From assembly GCF_002865645.1 (NCBI RefSeq), contig NW_020194526.1:186001-250000 (forward strand): a DNA stretch of 64,000 bases, written 5' to 3'. The position numbers and the translations under genes are program-made. The notes below the pieces were generated by a model that saw only the letters and a program-made list of their open reading frames with translations, searched no databases and was not told the origin of the DNA. Origin of the DNA: Hyaloscypha bicolor E. Lineage: Eukaryota; Ascomycota; Leotiomycetes; Helotiales; Hyaloscyphaceae. This document shows positions 19,486 to 31,219 of the stretch, one piece after another. Position 1 is the stretch's first letter; each line of letters starts with the position of its first letter.

Positions 19486-21309
19486 CTACCTCTCTCTATG
19501 AAATACATCAAAACAACCACGATTTTTATATAGGCGAACATCGCATTGCTTGCACCCATAGAAGCTATCTCTCCTATAGCTCTCTCGCCCCTGATTGGCC
19601 GCAATTTGAGCTAGTGCGATTCGTTTTTGTGGCCGGTCTCCATATCTCAGTCCCTTATAGTACACACACTTCCCAATTTTACTAAGCTTTATCTGCTCGT
19701 GCTTTCCCACAGGCACCTCACTAGCTCCCTGGCTAATCTGTAATATTCTTCTCTTTGGGCAGATCTCACTGTCCTGGGCTTTAGCTAGTAGAGTACTAAC
19801 TAGCTGTCTCCTGAAATCCTGCTGGCTTCTGAAGCTTATTTCCCTAGGCTCAGGGACATCGCTATATAAAGCTAGTAAATAGCAATTGACTAGAACCGTA
19901 CGAAGTAGCCAGTGCTCTAGTGCTTGGTGCCCTCCTCGCTCTACGTGCCGTAAACCAGCGTTCTGGGTAGTCAGGTGATCAAACTCGTCAACTGCTCCCA
20001 TATAATAGTTATATCTATCCGCAATTACAGGAATTGAGAGTATCTTTGTAGCCTGATTACCAAAGGGTATTCGTACAGTCTTTGCTTTAGAAGAAGTCTC
20101 CTTAGGCCTCTTCCTTAGCCGTAAAATACGCTCGTCACCTGATATAAAGGAAGACATTATTAAAACAAAGGCCTGATCTTTCCATCTAATATGATATACT
20201 TCTCTATTAGATATATACCTAGAATAGGTCTCTCCCCAGGGGATTATATCCTTTTTATCCGATTTCTGAAGGTCAAGAAGCTCCTGAATAACCCTACCAG
20301 TTGTCCTACAAGTCCCAGTAATCGCAACTCCTTGAGAGCGAGTATATTAGATAAAACGAGTAGAAACAAAGAGATTATCAAGGTATACGTGATAGCCAGA
20401 GCCCTTAGGAGGCTTAGGTAATCTTTTAATCAGGTGCAGGACTACTGCTTGTATCTTGTTTCCACCATTTCCAGCCTTAATTGTCCCACCAAGCTCCCTA
20501 GGAGTACGTACTCCCACAGGGCCATTTTTTTGACCAGGAATATGCCAGTTCCATACAAGTAAGAACCCCCTCTGAGCTGCTCCCCAGACCTTATATCCTG
20601 TAGGTGTGGGCTTGTTTGGAACAGTAGTTATCTCTTTTGATCGACCTTCAAATCATATAATTATATCGTCAACTGCCAAGTCCCGTCCAGGCTTCCAAAC
20701 CCTCAAATTAACCGCTTGAATGTGTGTACTTAAGGCTTCGACCTACTCGGTAGTTTATTAGCTAGTTTCAGGTAAAAGGAACAGGAAAATGGAGGCTACC
20801 TTCTCATATGGGCCTTGTTCCTGATTTCCATGGAATCGCATACGCATATGGAGTTCCTGAAACCGATTTCTACCCAAATACTTCGTAATCGGGTGCTCTG
20901 GTGTTATATCTTTTATTGCCCAGTAGTCTGTAATCTTACTGTCTACGTACAAGGTCATATATATCCGAATCGCAAAGTAGATATAAATCTCTCTACGGCA
21001 TGTTGGATACTAATTATTTGCTCGTACGTAAGGGGAGGATTCGTCTTGAGGTTTTCGCATATAATTATTTGTCTTCTCGACTATTAAATCAAGGATTTCG
21101 TAAGTATAGTATATAGTAAACAAAGTAATAGGATCATCTGGAGAGACGTCTTCAGATAGGGTGATTTCCCAGCCGAATTGGGGTAATTGCATCGGCTTAA
21201 AAGCACTCCCCTGCTTCCGCAGTGGATCCTCATTAGGCCGAAGGGTCCCTTTATCGGTGGAATCAAAAATAGTGTCGTTTGGCATCGTGGTTGTGGTGTA
21301 ATTAATCAA
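19486..21309 (-). pseudogene. piggyBac-type transposase (DDE_Tnp_1_7), stop-interrupted
   Basis: One frame runs from ATG 21309 to a stop at 19486-19488, about 607 codons, without any frameshift. About six in-frame stops break it: near 21010, three clustered at about 20746-20760, near 20650 and near 20350. Several are explained by CAA/CAG to TAA/TAG or CGA to TGA changes on the coding strand. Domain order is right for the family: acidic N-terminus, FGWEITLSEDVSPDD, YWAIKDITPEHPI, FQELHMRMRF, then the catalytic core with AVDDIII-FEGRSKE, VYLDNLFVSTRF (about 20350-20390) and GAVDEFDHL (about 19975-20000), so all three catalytic aspartates remain. It ends with a Cys-rich finger, CKQCDVRLYKNRGCF. 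Recently inactivated by point changes. It cannot make a full protein unless the stops are read through. Confidence 0.85.
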
Positions 21310-21359
21310 TTAGGTGGTTTGTTTACATGTAAATATCAAATCGTGGTTTTGGTGTTCCT

Positions 21360-21380
21360 CCGGAATAATAGTTATTCCGG
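21360..21380. repeat. Short hairpin CCGGAATAA-TAG-TTATTCCGG
   Basis: Perfect 9-bp arms with a 3-nt loop, directly inside the right 30-bp inverted repeat and upstream of the transposase start. It could be part of the transposon end or of the transposase promoter. No matching hairpin is seen at the other end. Confidence 0.5.
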
Positions 21381-21387
21381 CCCCGAA

Positions 21388-21417
21388 AATTCGTCCCTGG
21401 CGGCAGCGGAACGGATA
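21388..21417. repeat. 30-bp inverted repeat, right copy
   Basis: Exact reverse complement of 19383-19412. On the minus strand it lies within the open tail of the gag remnant (reading VPLPPGTNF), so the repeat either entered with the piggyBac unit or was part of gag. Confidence 0.7.
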
Positions 21418-21419
21418 CA

Positions 21420-22350
21420 CGATTTAAAGCCGTATCCAAGGCTGGCCCTCCTCCAGATTCGCCAGAATCGCTACCAGAATTATCGTCGTCAATTACGGCA
21501 ATAGTAACCCGCTTGCCAGAACCAGAGGAAGTGCTTTTAGGTGGCCAGATATAGTTCTTTACCTGGTGGCCGTGGGAACCGTACCTAAAGCACTGGCCAG
21601 ATTTCCGATAGTCTTAACGGACCAGTGCGAATATAAGGGCACTAATTATTAATTCGCTAATGTCCATGGGATCGCTAGCAATTCTGGGAGCAGTCTGGTA
21701 CGGTAGAGCGGCTGTTTTTAACGAGAGCTACTGAACTATATATAGGAAATTAGCGTAAATCCTGTGTAGAACAAGCTACTAGGCCAAACAAGAGCGAATT
21801 GCGAAAGCTAGATATTTTATTAATATCTGGCTAGCTTTGGCTATTCGGTTCATATAGGGTACGTTCAAACTTGGCTATATAAGCAGGAAGGGAATCATTG
21901 CCTTGGCAGAGCGCATGCAGTTTGTCCTTAGCCTCCGATTATTTATTTGGATTATTATATATCCGCGAAAGCTAATCCAGGATTATTTAGTGGTCCCACA
22001 ATTGAGTATGCTTCGCATAAGAGAGCTATGGCAAAACCATGGACTAAACGAACAAATCAAGGTTCAGGTAAACATAGTAAAATTGAGCCGTAGTATCTCT
22101 AATTGCTATACTATCCATAGCAAGCTTTGCTTTAATAGAAGATAACCAAGTATCGAATTTGTATGTGCTCCCAGTAAACTTCTCAGGATCAGGGAGCTTT
22201 GGATAGGGCCGAGAAGCTTGGGTTTTCGCAAGAGCTACCTATAGAGTAGCGATTTCCGAGTATAGGCCATCGAATTTGCGCTAGACTTGCGTTTGGAAGG
22301 TATCCACTCTTAAGAGAATATCGGTAAAGTTAGTACTAAAAAAGATCTTA
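21420..22350 (-). pseudogene. Retrotransposon Gag remnant with zinc knuckle
   Basis: Minus-strand reading gives PEKFTGSTYKFDTWL (about 22150-22205), a typical core of fungal LTR-retrotransposon Gag, and further on CFRYGSHGHQVKNY (about 21545-21600). The latter is a CCHC zinc knuckle with two of its cysteines changed to tyrosine, as expected from G-to-A transitions. An acidic Ser/Gly tail follows (DDDNSGSDSGESGGG). Stops interrupt the frame. Gag would form the virus-like particle; this copy is inactive. Confidence 0.65.
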
Positions 22351-22552
22351 AAAATGGGGGTATTCTCTAATAGGCCGGACAGACAGAATAGGTACTTGGG
22401 AATAGTATGGTACTTTACCAAGCCAGACAGACAGAGGGTATTGAGAGCTATATTTCACTAATTAGACAGATAGAACAATAATAAATAAATAGAAGGTTAT
22501 AGGCTTTATAATACTAATATTCGCTACTGAGAATATAAGGAGCTTTAAATAA

Positions 22553-22796
22553 TATAATAGCAAGAATAAAGTAATAAAACAAGGTATAAAGATTAATAAT
22601 TCTAATATCTTGAGAATTTAAAGCTAAGGAAAGAAGGAGTAAGATATAATAGTAAATAAGTAGGTATAGCTAAGACTACTAAAATGCCGAACTTTGGAAG
22701 CGAGCTTGATTTGAACTATGGCTTGAAACCTTAACTAAAACTAATTCCTTTGGCTAAAGCCATATTTATATTAATTATATAATACTAGCCATTATA
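22553..22796 (-). repeat. Right LTR of gag/piggyBac element
   Basis: About 244 bp, the partner of 19009-19233, with more C-to-T and G-to-A changes and an insertion of roughly 19 bp near 22740. On the minus strand this is the 5' LTR. Confidence 0.75.
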
Positions 22797-22798
22797 AT

Positions 22799-22862
22799 AA
22801 GTAATACTAATTAAGTAATACTAATTAAATAATACTAATTAAGTAATACTAATTAAGTAATT
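22799..22862. repeat. 14-bp tandem repeat (about 4.6 copies)
   Basis: AAGTAATACTAATT is repeated head to tail, with one copy carrying AAA for AAG. It starts directly next to the right LTR. Confidence 0.85.
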
Positions 22863-24869
22863 ATATTAGCTAACTAAATAAAAGACTAAATTATAATATT
22901 ACTTCTTTTTTTTCCAAATAAGTTTATTCCCGAGCTTTATAAAAGCTAGTAATTCATTTTATTTTCTTATTATTTTTTTTCGAGTTTCTAATATTTTATA
23001 TATAAATATTTTATATTAAAAACTCTTGCCTTTAATATATAATCTAAAAGAATTTATTATTATTTTTATATAATTCCGGGCAAGTATTATTTTTTATATA
23101 ATTTAATTAATATTATTTTTTTATTTAATAAAATATATCTAGTATTAAATAAAAGAAAAATAATTATATATAAGCTTTTTGAAATATAATAAAGTGAGAT
23201 AAGGCTTATATATAGTTATACTTCTTTTATTAATACTTAATATATTTTAAGGAAGTTTTAGTAAATCTAATATATTAATATTACTATTATAAAAGTATTA
23301 TAAAGCCAGGAAGTAATTATATAATATTAAAGCTAAATATTATTCTGGATTTTTATTTTAGCTAATTTATTAGATTTTATATTTTAGCTTATTTCTTATT
23401 AGCTTAATTATTATAATCTATTTAATATTATATTTTTATTTATTATTTTCTAATATTATTAAAAGTAATTCCGGATTTATTTAATTTAGTAAAGAGTTCT
23501 AGAAAAACTTTTTATAACTTTTTTATATAAAAAACTAAATATATTTTTATAATTTCTAATAGCTTTAAAAGAAATAAATAGCCATATTTTTTTAAAATAT
23601 CGAATAAATCCTCTATTTAATTTCTTAGCTTCTGGCTCAAATAATTAGATTTCTAATATTTTATAATAACTTATATTTTATTTTTAACTTTGAAATTAAT
23701 TAAATAATAATATTTATTAACTCAAATTATATATTATTCTTATATCTTTTTTATATAACCTTAGGCAAGTTACTAGAATTTATATAATTAATTTATTAAT
23801 ATTTTAGTTTTAGTTTTATTTAGTTTTTTTTTATAAAATAAAATAACTTTAATAAAAAAGTTCTAGTTTAAAGAAAAATAAGATTTATAATTCTTTTTAA
23901 TTATAAATAAAAACCAACTAATAGTTTTATATTAAAGAAAAGCTTATTAGTAATTAATTATAATTATTTATTTATTTTAGTTATTTTAATAATAATTAAT
24001 ATATAAATATAATTTCTAATTAAAGCATTAATTAATAATCTTTATTTATTTAGAAATAATTAATTATTAAAAGTTTAAGTTTAATATTAATTCTTATATA
24101 AAATTAAGATTAAGAATTAAATATAAATTAAAGTTTCTAATTTAATACAATTATTTCTAAAATACTTATTTAATATATTATATAAAATAAAAATATTAGT
24201 TATTTAGTTATAATTATATTTTATATAAATATACTTATTATATTATAATTTGCTTTATCTTTTAAATAATTCTTAAAATCTATAATAATATATTATTAAA
24301 AGCAATTAGGAACTAGAAAGAAATCAAGTAAATTAGGCATTTTATTTTTTAATATATATAATTTTCTATAAATATAATAATTAGTATAATATTAATTAAT
24401 ATTTTTGCTTATAAATAACTAGTAATATTACTTTTTAAATAATTAATAAACCTTTATATATTTTATAAATTAAAGTAGTTTATAAAAGTAATTTAGTAAT
24501 TATTTTATTTTTTATAATATAATATTTAAATATTACTTTTAGTTTAAGCTATTATATATAGCTTCTTTAGCTTTAATAATATATAACTATATTATAAGAT
24601 TTTATTTACTAGTTATAAGTTATTATATTTAAAAAGAGCTTCTAATAATACTTTTATAAAAGTAATTATAATAAAGGCTATTAGTAAAGCTTTTAAAAGA
24701 AAATCTTTTTTTAAAGAAATTATATCTTTAATAAAGATATACTTTTCTAAAAAGTCTTTAATATATATTTGATTTTTAAAGCCAAATTTTGAATTAAATA
24801 AGCTGATTTTATAAAGAATTATTATAAGCTATAAGTTATAAATTAATTTTTCTAATTTAATTCTTATTA
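22863..24869. repeat. AT-rich RIP-eroded repeat DNA, unassigned
   Basis: About 2 kb of TA-rich sequence without open frames. Parts around 24400-24530 resemble sequence just right of copia copy 1 (about 31255-31400), suggesting an older repeat on both sides of that insertion. I could not name a family. Confidence 0.5.
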
Positions 24870-24874
24870 ATATT

Positions 24875-25184
24875 TATTAGTATAGCTATTTCTTTGGGAG
24901 TCACGTATATAGTTACGGGATACGGGATACGGGTTATAGGTAATGAGATATGGGTAATAGGATATAAGTAATAGGATATAGGATACGGGATATAGTTATA
25001 TAACCTCGTATCCTATTAGTAACTTGACTAGTAGACTAGACTCCTTTAGGCTTAGTAGATTTAGGAATCACATATTAATACTATAATATTATAATCCTTA
25101 CTTCTAAATAATAACTTTACTAACCTTATATAATTAGTATTTTATAACTATATAATAATATTATATATTTCTGGTAAACTAATA
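24875..25184 (+). repeat. 5' LTR of copia copy 1
   Basis: 310 bp starting TATTAGTATAGC (probably TG before RIP) and ending AAACTAATA. It contains an internal imperfect tandem array of GGATAC/GGTAATAG units at about 24915-24990. Its partner is 30913-31219. Confidence 0.85.
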
Positions 25185-25759
25185 CTAATTAGTTTATATT
25201 TAGATTAGAACAAGATCTATTTATATATATAGATTAGGAAGAATTAAGCTATACTTGCCTAAGATTCGGTTATTTAGGGGCAAAGCCATTATTCTAGTTA
25301 AAGAAAAGATAACTATTAATTTTATTACCTGTAATTCGGTTATATAGGCAGGAAAAATACTTAATCTTACTAAGGTCTAATTATACTATATTAAAGAGAA
25401 AAATATCTATTAGTTCTATTACCTATAATTGAGTTATATAGGTAGAAAGGGTACTTAATCTTGCTAAGTATTAAAACGGTTAGCTATTTTGGCTATCTTA
25501 CTTTATTCCTATTTAACTCCTATAAAACCCTCTCAAAAACCACCTTCTTTTGAATTCCTAGGGTTCTTAAGCTTCAGAACTATCAAGTTCTTCCGAAATC
25601 TTAATATTTTACTTCTTAAATTTCACTTCCTAAATTTCTCATTATAAATAAAATTTTTATTTCGAATATAATATCTTCTATAAACCACCTATCCTATAAA
25701 CTACCTTTTTCTTTACAAATCTATTCTTCTTATAAACTACTATACCTCGAACTAGATAT

Positions 25760-28700
25760 AAGCTTACGGAATATATAATAGCGAAATATATTATAATAAA
25801 CGATTTCTTTATTAGATTTATCTAATCTAATTACTCTATATATAATAATAATTATAAGGAATTAGTAAGAAAATAGAGATATGAAATTAACCTAAACTTT
25901 ATTAGAATAGATAAGATAACTAAGTTCTTAAATACTAAGCTATTTTAATATATTCTTTATAAAATAATTAATAATAATTTTTAGGATCTATTTAGATATA
26001 ACTTCAAGAATTTTATTTATTAAGGGAACTTTAATAAATTTGAACTCCCGGAAATACTATATTTATATAAGATTCTTTAGTATAATAATATATTTATATA
26101 ATAGAATAGTAGTACTAATACTATTATAAATACCTTATATACTATTATAAAAGAGGATATATAGTATATATAATTAAATAAAGATATATTAGTAGCTAGA
26201 CTAGACCTTATTAAGAGACTAATCCTATTAGGCTTTATTACTTTTATAAAGAACAAGTACCTAGAATCTATTATCTTTAATATTTCTATACTATTACCTT
26301 TTTTACTACTTCTTTTATTACTATATCCTATATCTTTACTAGATTTAAGTACTAGTACGGAAACTTTAGGAGTAAATAGTATACTTTTACTAGTCCTATT
26401 ACTATTACCGTAACCATATCCAAATAACCCCTAATTCTCTTTAATTATAAGACTTATTAGGGAAGTTACTAAGATTTATACTAAAAAGTAAAAGTATAAT
26501 AGATCTAATAGTAATTTTAACTATAAACTTACTATTTTCCTTAATATCTACTAATATATAAAGCTTTTATAAAAGGTACTAATATAAGCTTTTCCTATTA
26601 TACTAAAGGAACTAGCTCAAGACTATTTCTATAGTAACTAGCTCTCTTAATACACATATAAAGAGGTTTATATTAATATCTATAGCTTTTTTAAAGGCCC
26701 TGAATTCGAATATTAAAATTTAGATAAGTAGAATACTATTATATTAGCTTCTATAATAGCTAAATTTCCGGAAAAAAATAATATTTGAGACTATTTAACT
26801 ACTAATTAATAAACTATATTAACTATAATATAGTCTTATACCTAACTTATAAAATACTAAATTTCTTTATAATAAAATTATTACCTCTTACTAAGGCTTT
26901 CAGGTATATAGATATATAATCTTAGACTTTTCTACAAATCTCGGTTAGCTTATTAATAAGCTCTAGTTATCTATTACTATATATAAGAACAAATAACGAG
27001 CTAATCCCGAAATCTTCTTTACTAATTAATAATACTACTCTTAAAACCCTCTAAGCTATTATCCCTCCGGAAATTATTAATACAGACCTAGTTATAACTT
27101 CGGAACCCGAAATAACTATTTCAAGCCCTATAATTATATATAATTATATCTCGAATACTACTTATAGAAGCATATATTAGAGAAATAAGAAGCTAAGAAA
27201 GCTTGATTTAGGAATAGAAATATTTATTAGTTCAGATCCCGAAATACCTATAACTTTAATAAATGCTTTAGTAGTACTTATATATAGTATATTACTAAAG
27301 CTAAAGGCAAAGAGAATAATAAGAATAATAAGAACGAACTAGTAAATAATCCTTTTAAGGCTTTATTAGCAAAAATAAATAAAGAAGAGAAATACTATCC
27401 AGATTCCTATTTTACTTTAGTTAAGAGCTTTTTAGCTACTCCTGCTACTTCTATTTTACTAATAACTATAGCTAATACTCTTATAAATAACCTTACTTCC
27501 CTTTTCCTTATATACTAGATAATAGGCGAAAATCATGCCTTAAAGCTTATTAAATCCTTAATAAAAGACGCCTAGACTTTTATAATTAATAATATATTAA
27601 AATATAATACTTACTGCTTTTATAAAGTCATAATTAATACTAGAGCCTCTAGATACTTAATTACTAGTTCTAACTAATTCCAAGCTTTCTAGTAAACTAA
27701 TAATAGTATTAAACTTAATAAAATTACTAAAGGTCAAGTTAATATCTAGTTTAGTATTAGATCTATATCTTTTATTAGATTTATAATAGTAAGTATACTA
27801 ATTAGGCAAGTATAATTCCATATTATATCTTTAAAAACTTTATTTTTACTTAGCTTAGCTAATATAGATAAGCTAGGGATCTACTTTAATAATCTTACTA
27901 ATTATTTTATTACTTTTACTAGAAAATACATACCTATAATATAATATTTCGAATACTTTTTCCTACTTTAAAATACTATATTATAAGGCTTTATTTCCGA
28001 ATTCTTTACTTGTAATCCCTGCTTTTTTATAGAAGTCGAATTATAATATTTATATTATTATTTTAGTTATTTATTTATTAGTAAGCTCCGAAATATACTA
28101 GAATAAGCAGGCTATAATATTAATATAAAAGCCCTTAAGTACCTTATAAAGTACTATAAGTAATACCAGAAATATAGCTAATTACCCGAATAATTCAAGT
28201 TTAACCTAAGAGATAATATTAGTTTTAATTACTTTATTATTATTAATATTTTCTATATTTCTAGTAAGCCTATACTCTATATTATTAATAAAGGCACTCG
28301 ATATTAAGCTAGCTAATAGCTCTAGAATATTAGTATAATATATATCTGGAATATATTTAAATAATACTAAATTAATAACTATTTAGGCTCTCCCGATTAG
28401 ATTATAGTAAATACCGGAAAGCAGTTTACTAGTAAGGAGTTTACTTAGCTTGCAAATACTATAGAAACTAAGGTTAAGATTATTCCTATAAAAGCTTATA
28501 ACTTTATTAGAATTATAGAATACTACTATAGCCCGATTTAATATACCTATCTTATTATTATAACTAAAGTTAATAGAATTAATAAGAATACTATACTTCA
28601 AATAGCTTTTAAGGCTATTAATAACTTTATAGAACCTAATGGCATTATTCTAATTCTTTTGGTTTATAGCGCTTTACCTCGAATAACCAAATATAATATC

Positions 28701-30690
28701 CTATTACTTACTATATTATAGTAATTAGTAGTACTTAAGAAGGCAATAGTAGAAATTCAGAAGCTTTAAGCTAGATATTAAATTACGAATATTTTAAATA
28801 CCCGAAATAACCCTAGTACTACTAATATTTACGAACTACCTCTAAATTTGAATATTCTTATTTAGTATAAAGGAAATACTAGTTAACCTAGTAATTAGGA
28901 TAAATCACATAAGCTAGTAGCTATTAATAGGGAGAACTATATACTAGCTCTATTATATAATAATACTATCTTTTATTTAATTTCCGTAAAACCCTTTTAT
29001 ATAAGGGATATTAAGATTATTACTAATAGCCTCGAACCTAAACCTGTTCCCGAATCTAATAGCGAGGCTAAAGGTAATACGGCCATAATTCCTCCTGCTA
29101 TTTTACTAAAGTATAATAAAGAATACCCTTATAAAATCCCGGATATTATAGTATTCCTATAGAATAACGAACTATATAAGGATTCCCATTAAGTTAAAGT
29201 TACTAGCCTCCTAGAAAAGAGTATATTTGAGGTTACTTCTAGATCTTAGGTACTAAAGGAAATACGTATCTTTAATTCCCGGTTTATTAACGAAATCAAG
29301 AATAAGGATATAGAGAAAGAGCTTAAGAAATTAAGACTAGTTATCTAAGCTTATAATAATAGTAAGAAATATATAATATTAATATAATTACTTATTATCT
29401 AATATATTAGCCAGAGAATTATCTTTAGTATTACTATTATAATAATAAATACTACGGAATTATATTTATATAATATCTTGCAAGCTTATATCTAATTAAT
29501 AATCTTACTTAATTATAATTTCTATATTAACCTATCTTACGAGCTTACTAGAAAGCTAAATCTAAAGAATAATTCTGTTCTAAAAGTTATAAAACTATTA
29601 TATAATATACCGGAAGCTAGGAACTACTAGTTTAAGACTTATTATTCCTACTATATTAATAAGCTCTCTATAAAATAATTAACTTATAACTCTTACTTAC
29701 TTTATAATAAGTAATCCTTTGGAATTATTAGCTTTTAAACTAATAATACCTTATTTATTAGAACTAATGCTTTTATAAAGGCAAAGTAACTAAAGCTCTA
29801 TAAGGCTAAGTTCTTGGCTAAGAAGCGTGAATTCCTTACTTTTAATTATAATCTCAAATTTAATAGAAGTATTATTTATACGAATACTACTAGAATTACT
29901 CTTATATAGGAATACTAGTATAAGAACCTCCGAACCGTTTCTATAAAGAATATTATTACTATAAGTAATAAGGGTACTATTTATTAAAATCTCTCTATTA
30001 AGGACTAATATATTACCTAATATGCGAGAGAAGTATATATTATATTAGTCTATTAACTAGAAGCTTTATATAACCTATTAATTACTACTTAAGCTATTAA
30101 ACTCTCGGAAACTAATATAAAGGCACTTAATAAGTGCATTTAATAACAAATTAAGAATGCCGCCAGAGAACTAAGATTCGTAAAGCTAGTAAAGAAGTCC
30201 TTATATTTAATCGTTTTTATAAATACTTTATTTGCAAATAATAGAGATCTCTTCTCCTAAATTAGATATATTCTAGTTCTAGTAAATAGAACTAGATATA
30301 TTAATATTATTTACTAGTTCTCTACCAAATATAAGAGAGTTACTAGAAGTATTCTAGCTTTGGAACTTTATAATATAGCTTACGGTTTTAATATGGGCGC
30401 TTTAGTCAAATCTATAATTAATAGAATACTAGAAATAGAACTACTACTAGTTGTCTATATGGATTCGAAGTTATTATATAAATGCCTCGTTAAATTAGGC
30501 ACTACTCAAGAGAAATGCCTAATAATTAATATAATATACCTTTACTAGGTATATAAATAACGAGAAATTGCAGAAGTCAAGTAAATTAAGGAAGAATCGA
30601 ATCCTGCCGATTTCATAACAAAATCGAAGCTAACGAATATCCTCAAGTATCTAATTAATATAAATACTATATAATTAGATATAAAGAAAT
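25760..30690 (+). pseudogene. Copia Gag-Pol polyprotein, RIP-damaged
   Basis: Long stretches read on the plus strand with stops mostly at former CAA/CAG codons. Recognisable parts: gag helices (GNFNKFELPEILYLY, about 26040); protease whose catalytic motif now reads INTRASRY (27636-27647 covers NTRA); integrase core (GKQFTSKEF and KVKIIPIKAYN, about 28420-28510); reverse transcriptase with VLKVI, INKLSI and TNNTLFIRTNAFIKA (29742-29747 encodes NN where copia RTs have DD); and RNase H (KRVTRSILALELYNIAYGF, LLVVYMDSKLLYKCLVKLG, SNPADFITKS, 30330-30630). Catalytic Asp is lost in protease and RT, so it is dead beyond the stops. Confidence 0.85.
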
Positions 30691-30912
30691 AGGTTAAACG
30701 TAAATAGGGCAAAAAATAGATATATGGGATAGAAAGATATTATAAGAGGGGAAGTCACGTATAAAAGGCTGCGGCCCTTAGTATATAACCAAAATCTCAG
30801 AAGTAATATAGATATATAGAGTATTTGGGAAATCTGGCACTAGGCCGGATTAGGGAATTTATATGCGATTAGAGGAAGATACTATTTTTTCGCGTTTTTA
30901 GAGAGTTTCTAG

Positions 30913-31219
30913 TATTGGTATAGCTATTTCTTTAGGAGTTATATATATAGTCACGGGATACGGGATACGGGATATGAGTAATAGGATATAGGTAATAGGA
31001 TATGGGTAATATATGGGATATAGGACATGGTTATGTGACCACGCGTTCTATTAGTAATTCGACTAGTAAACTAGACCCCTTTAGGCTTAGTAGATTTAGG
31101 GATCGCATATTAATACTATAATATTATAATTCTTACTTCTAAATAATAACTTTACTAACCTTATATAATTAGTATTCTATAACTATATAATAGTACTATG
31201 CGTTTCTAGTAAACTAATA
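30913..31219 (+). repeat. 3' LTR of copia copy 1
   Basis: 307 bp, starting TATTGGTATAGC. It aligns along its length with 24875-25184, mostly with transition differences. A purine-rich GAGGGGAAG lies about 155 bases upstream rather than directly next to it. Confidence 0.85.

Larger units (their letters stand above)
19009..22796 (-). mobile_element. LTR element with gag remnant and internal piggyBac-type transposase
   Basis: Direct repeats at 19009-19233 and 22553-22796 are alignable throughout and differ mostly by transitions plus one short insertion. Both start TATAA and end near CTAGCC-(G/A)T-(C/T)ATA, like the LTRs of the Gypsy element at 38420. The C-rich tract directly inside the left LTR (about 19238-19246) is a polypurine tract on the minus strand, giving minus orientation. 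Inside, a gag remnant (minus, about 22350-21420) is followed by a piggyBac-type transposase instead of pol. I found no reverse transcriptase. No convincing 5-bp target duplication was found. Confidence 0.7.

Noticed and set aside
19004..22801. Candidate target duplication GTGAT / ATAAG for the gag/piggyBac LTR element
   Set aside because: The two 5-mers do not match even when allowing for RIP transitions.
22799..22862. Regularly spaced short repeats considered as a CRISPR-like array
   Set aside because: The units are contiguous tandem copies without spacers, and the genome is fungal.
28383..28601. 72-codon minus-strand open frame in copia copy 1
   Set aside because: It is antisense to the readable copia integrase region.
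30360..30548. 62-codon plus-strand open frame
   Set aside because: A fragment of copia RNase H, covered by the copia pol entry; not a separate gene.
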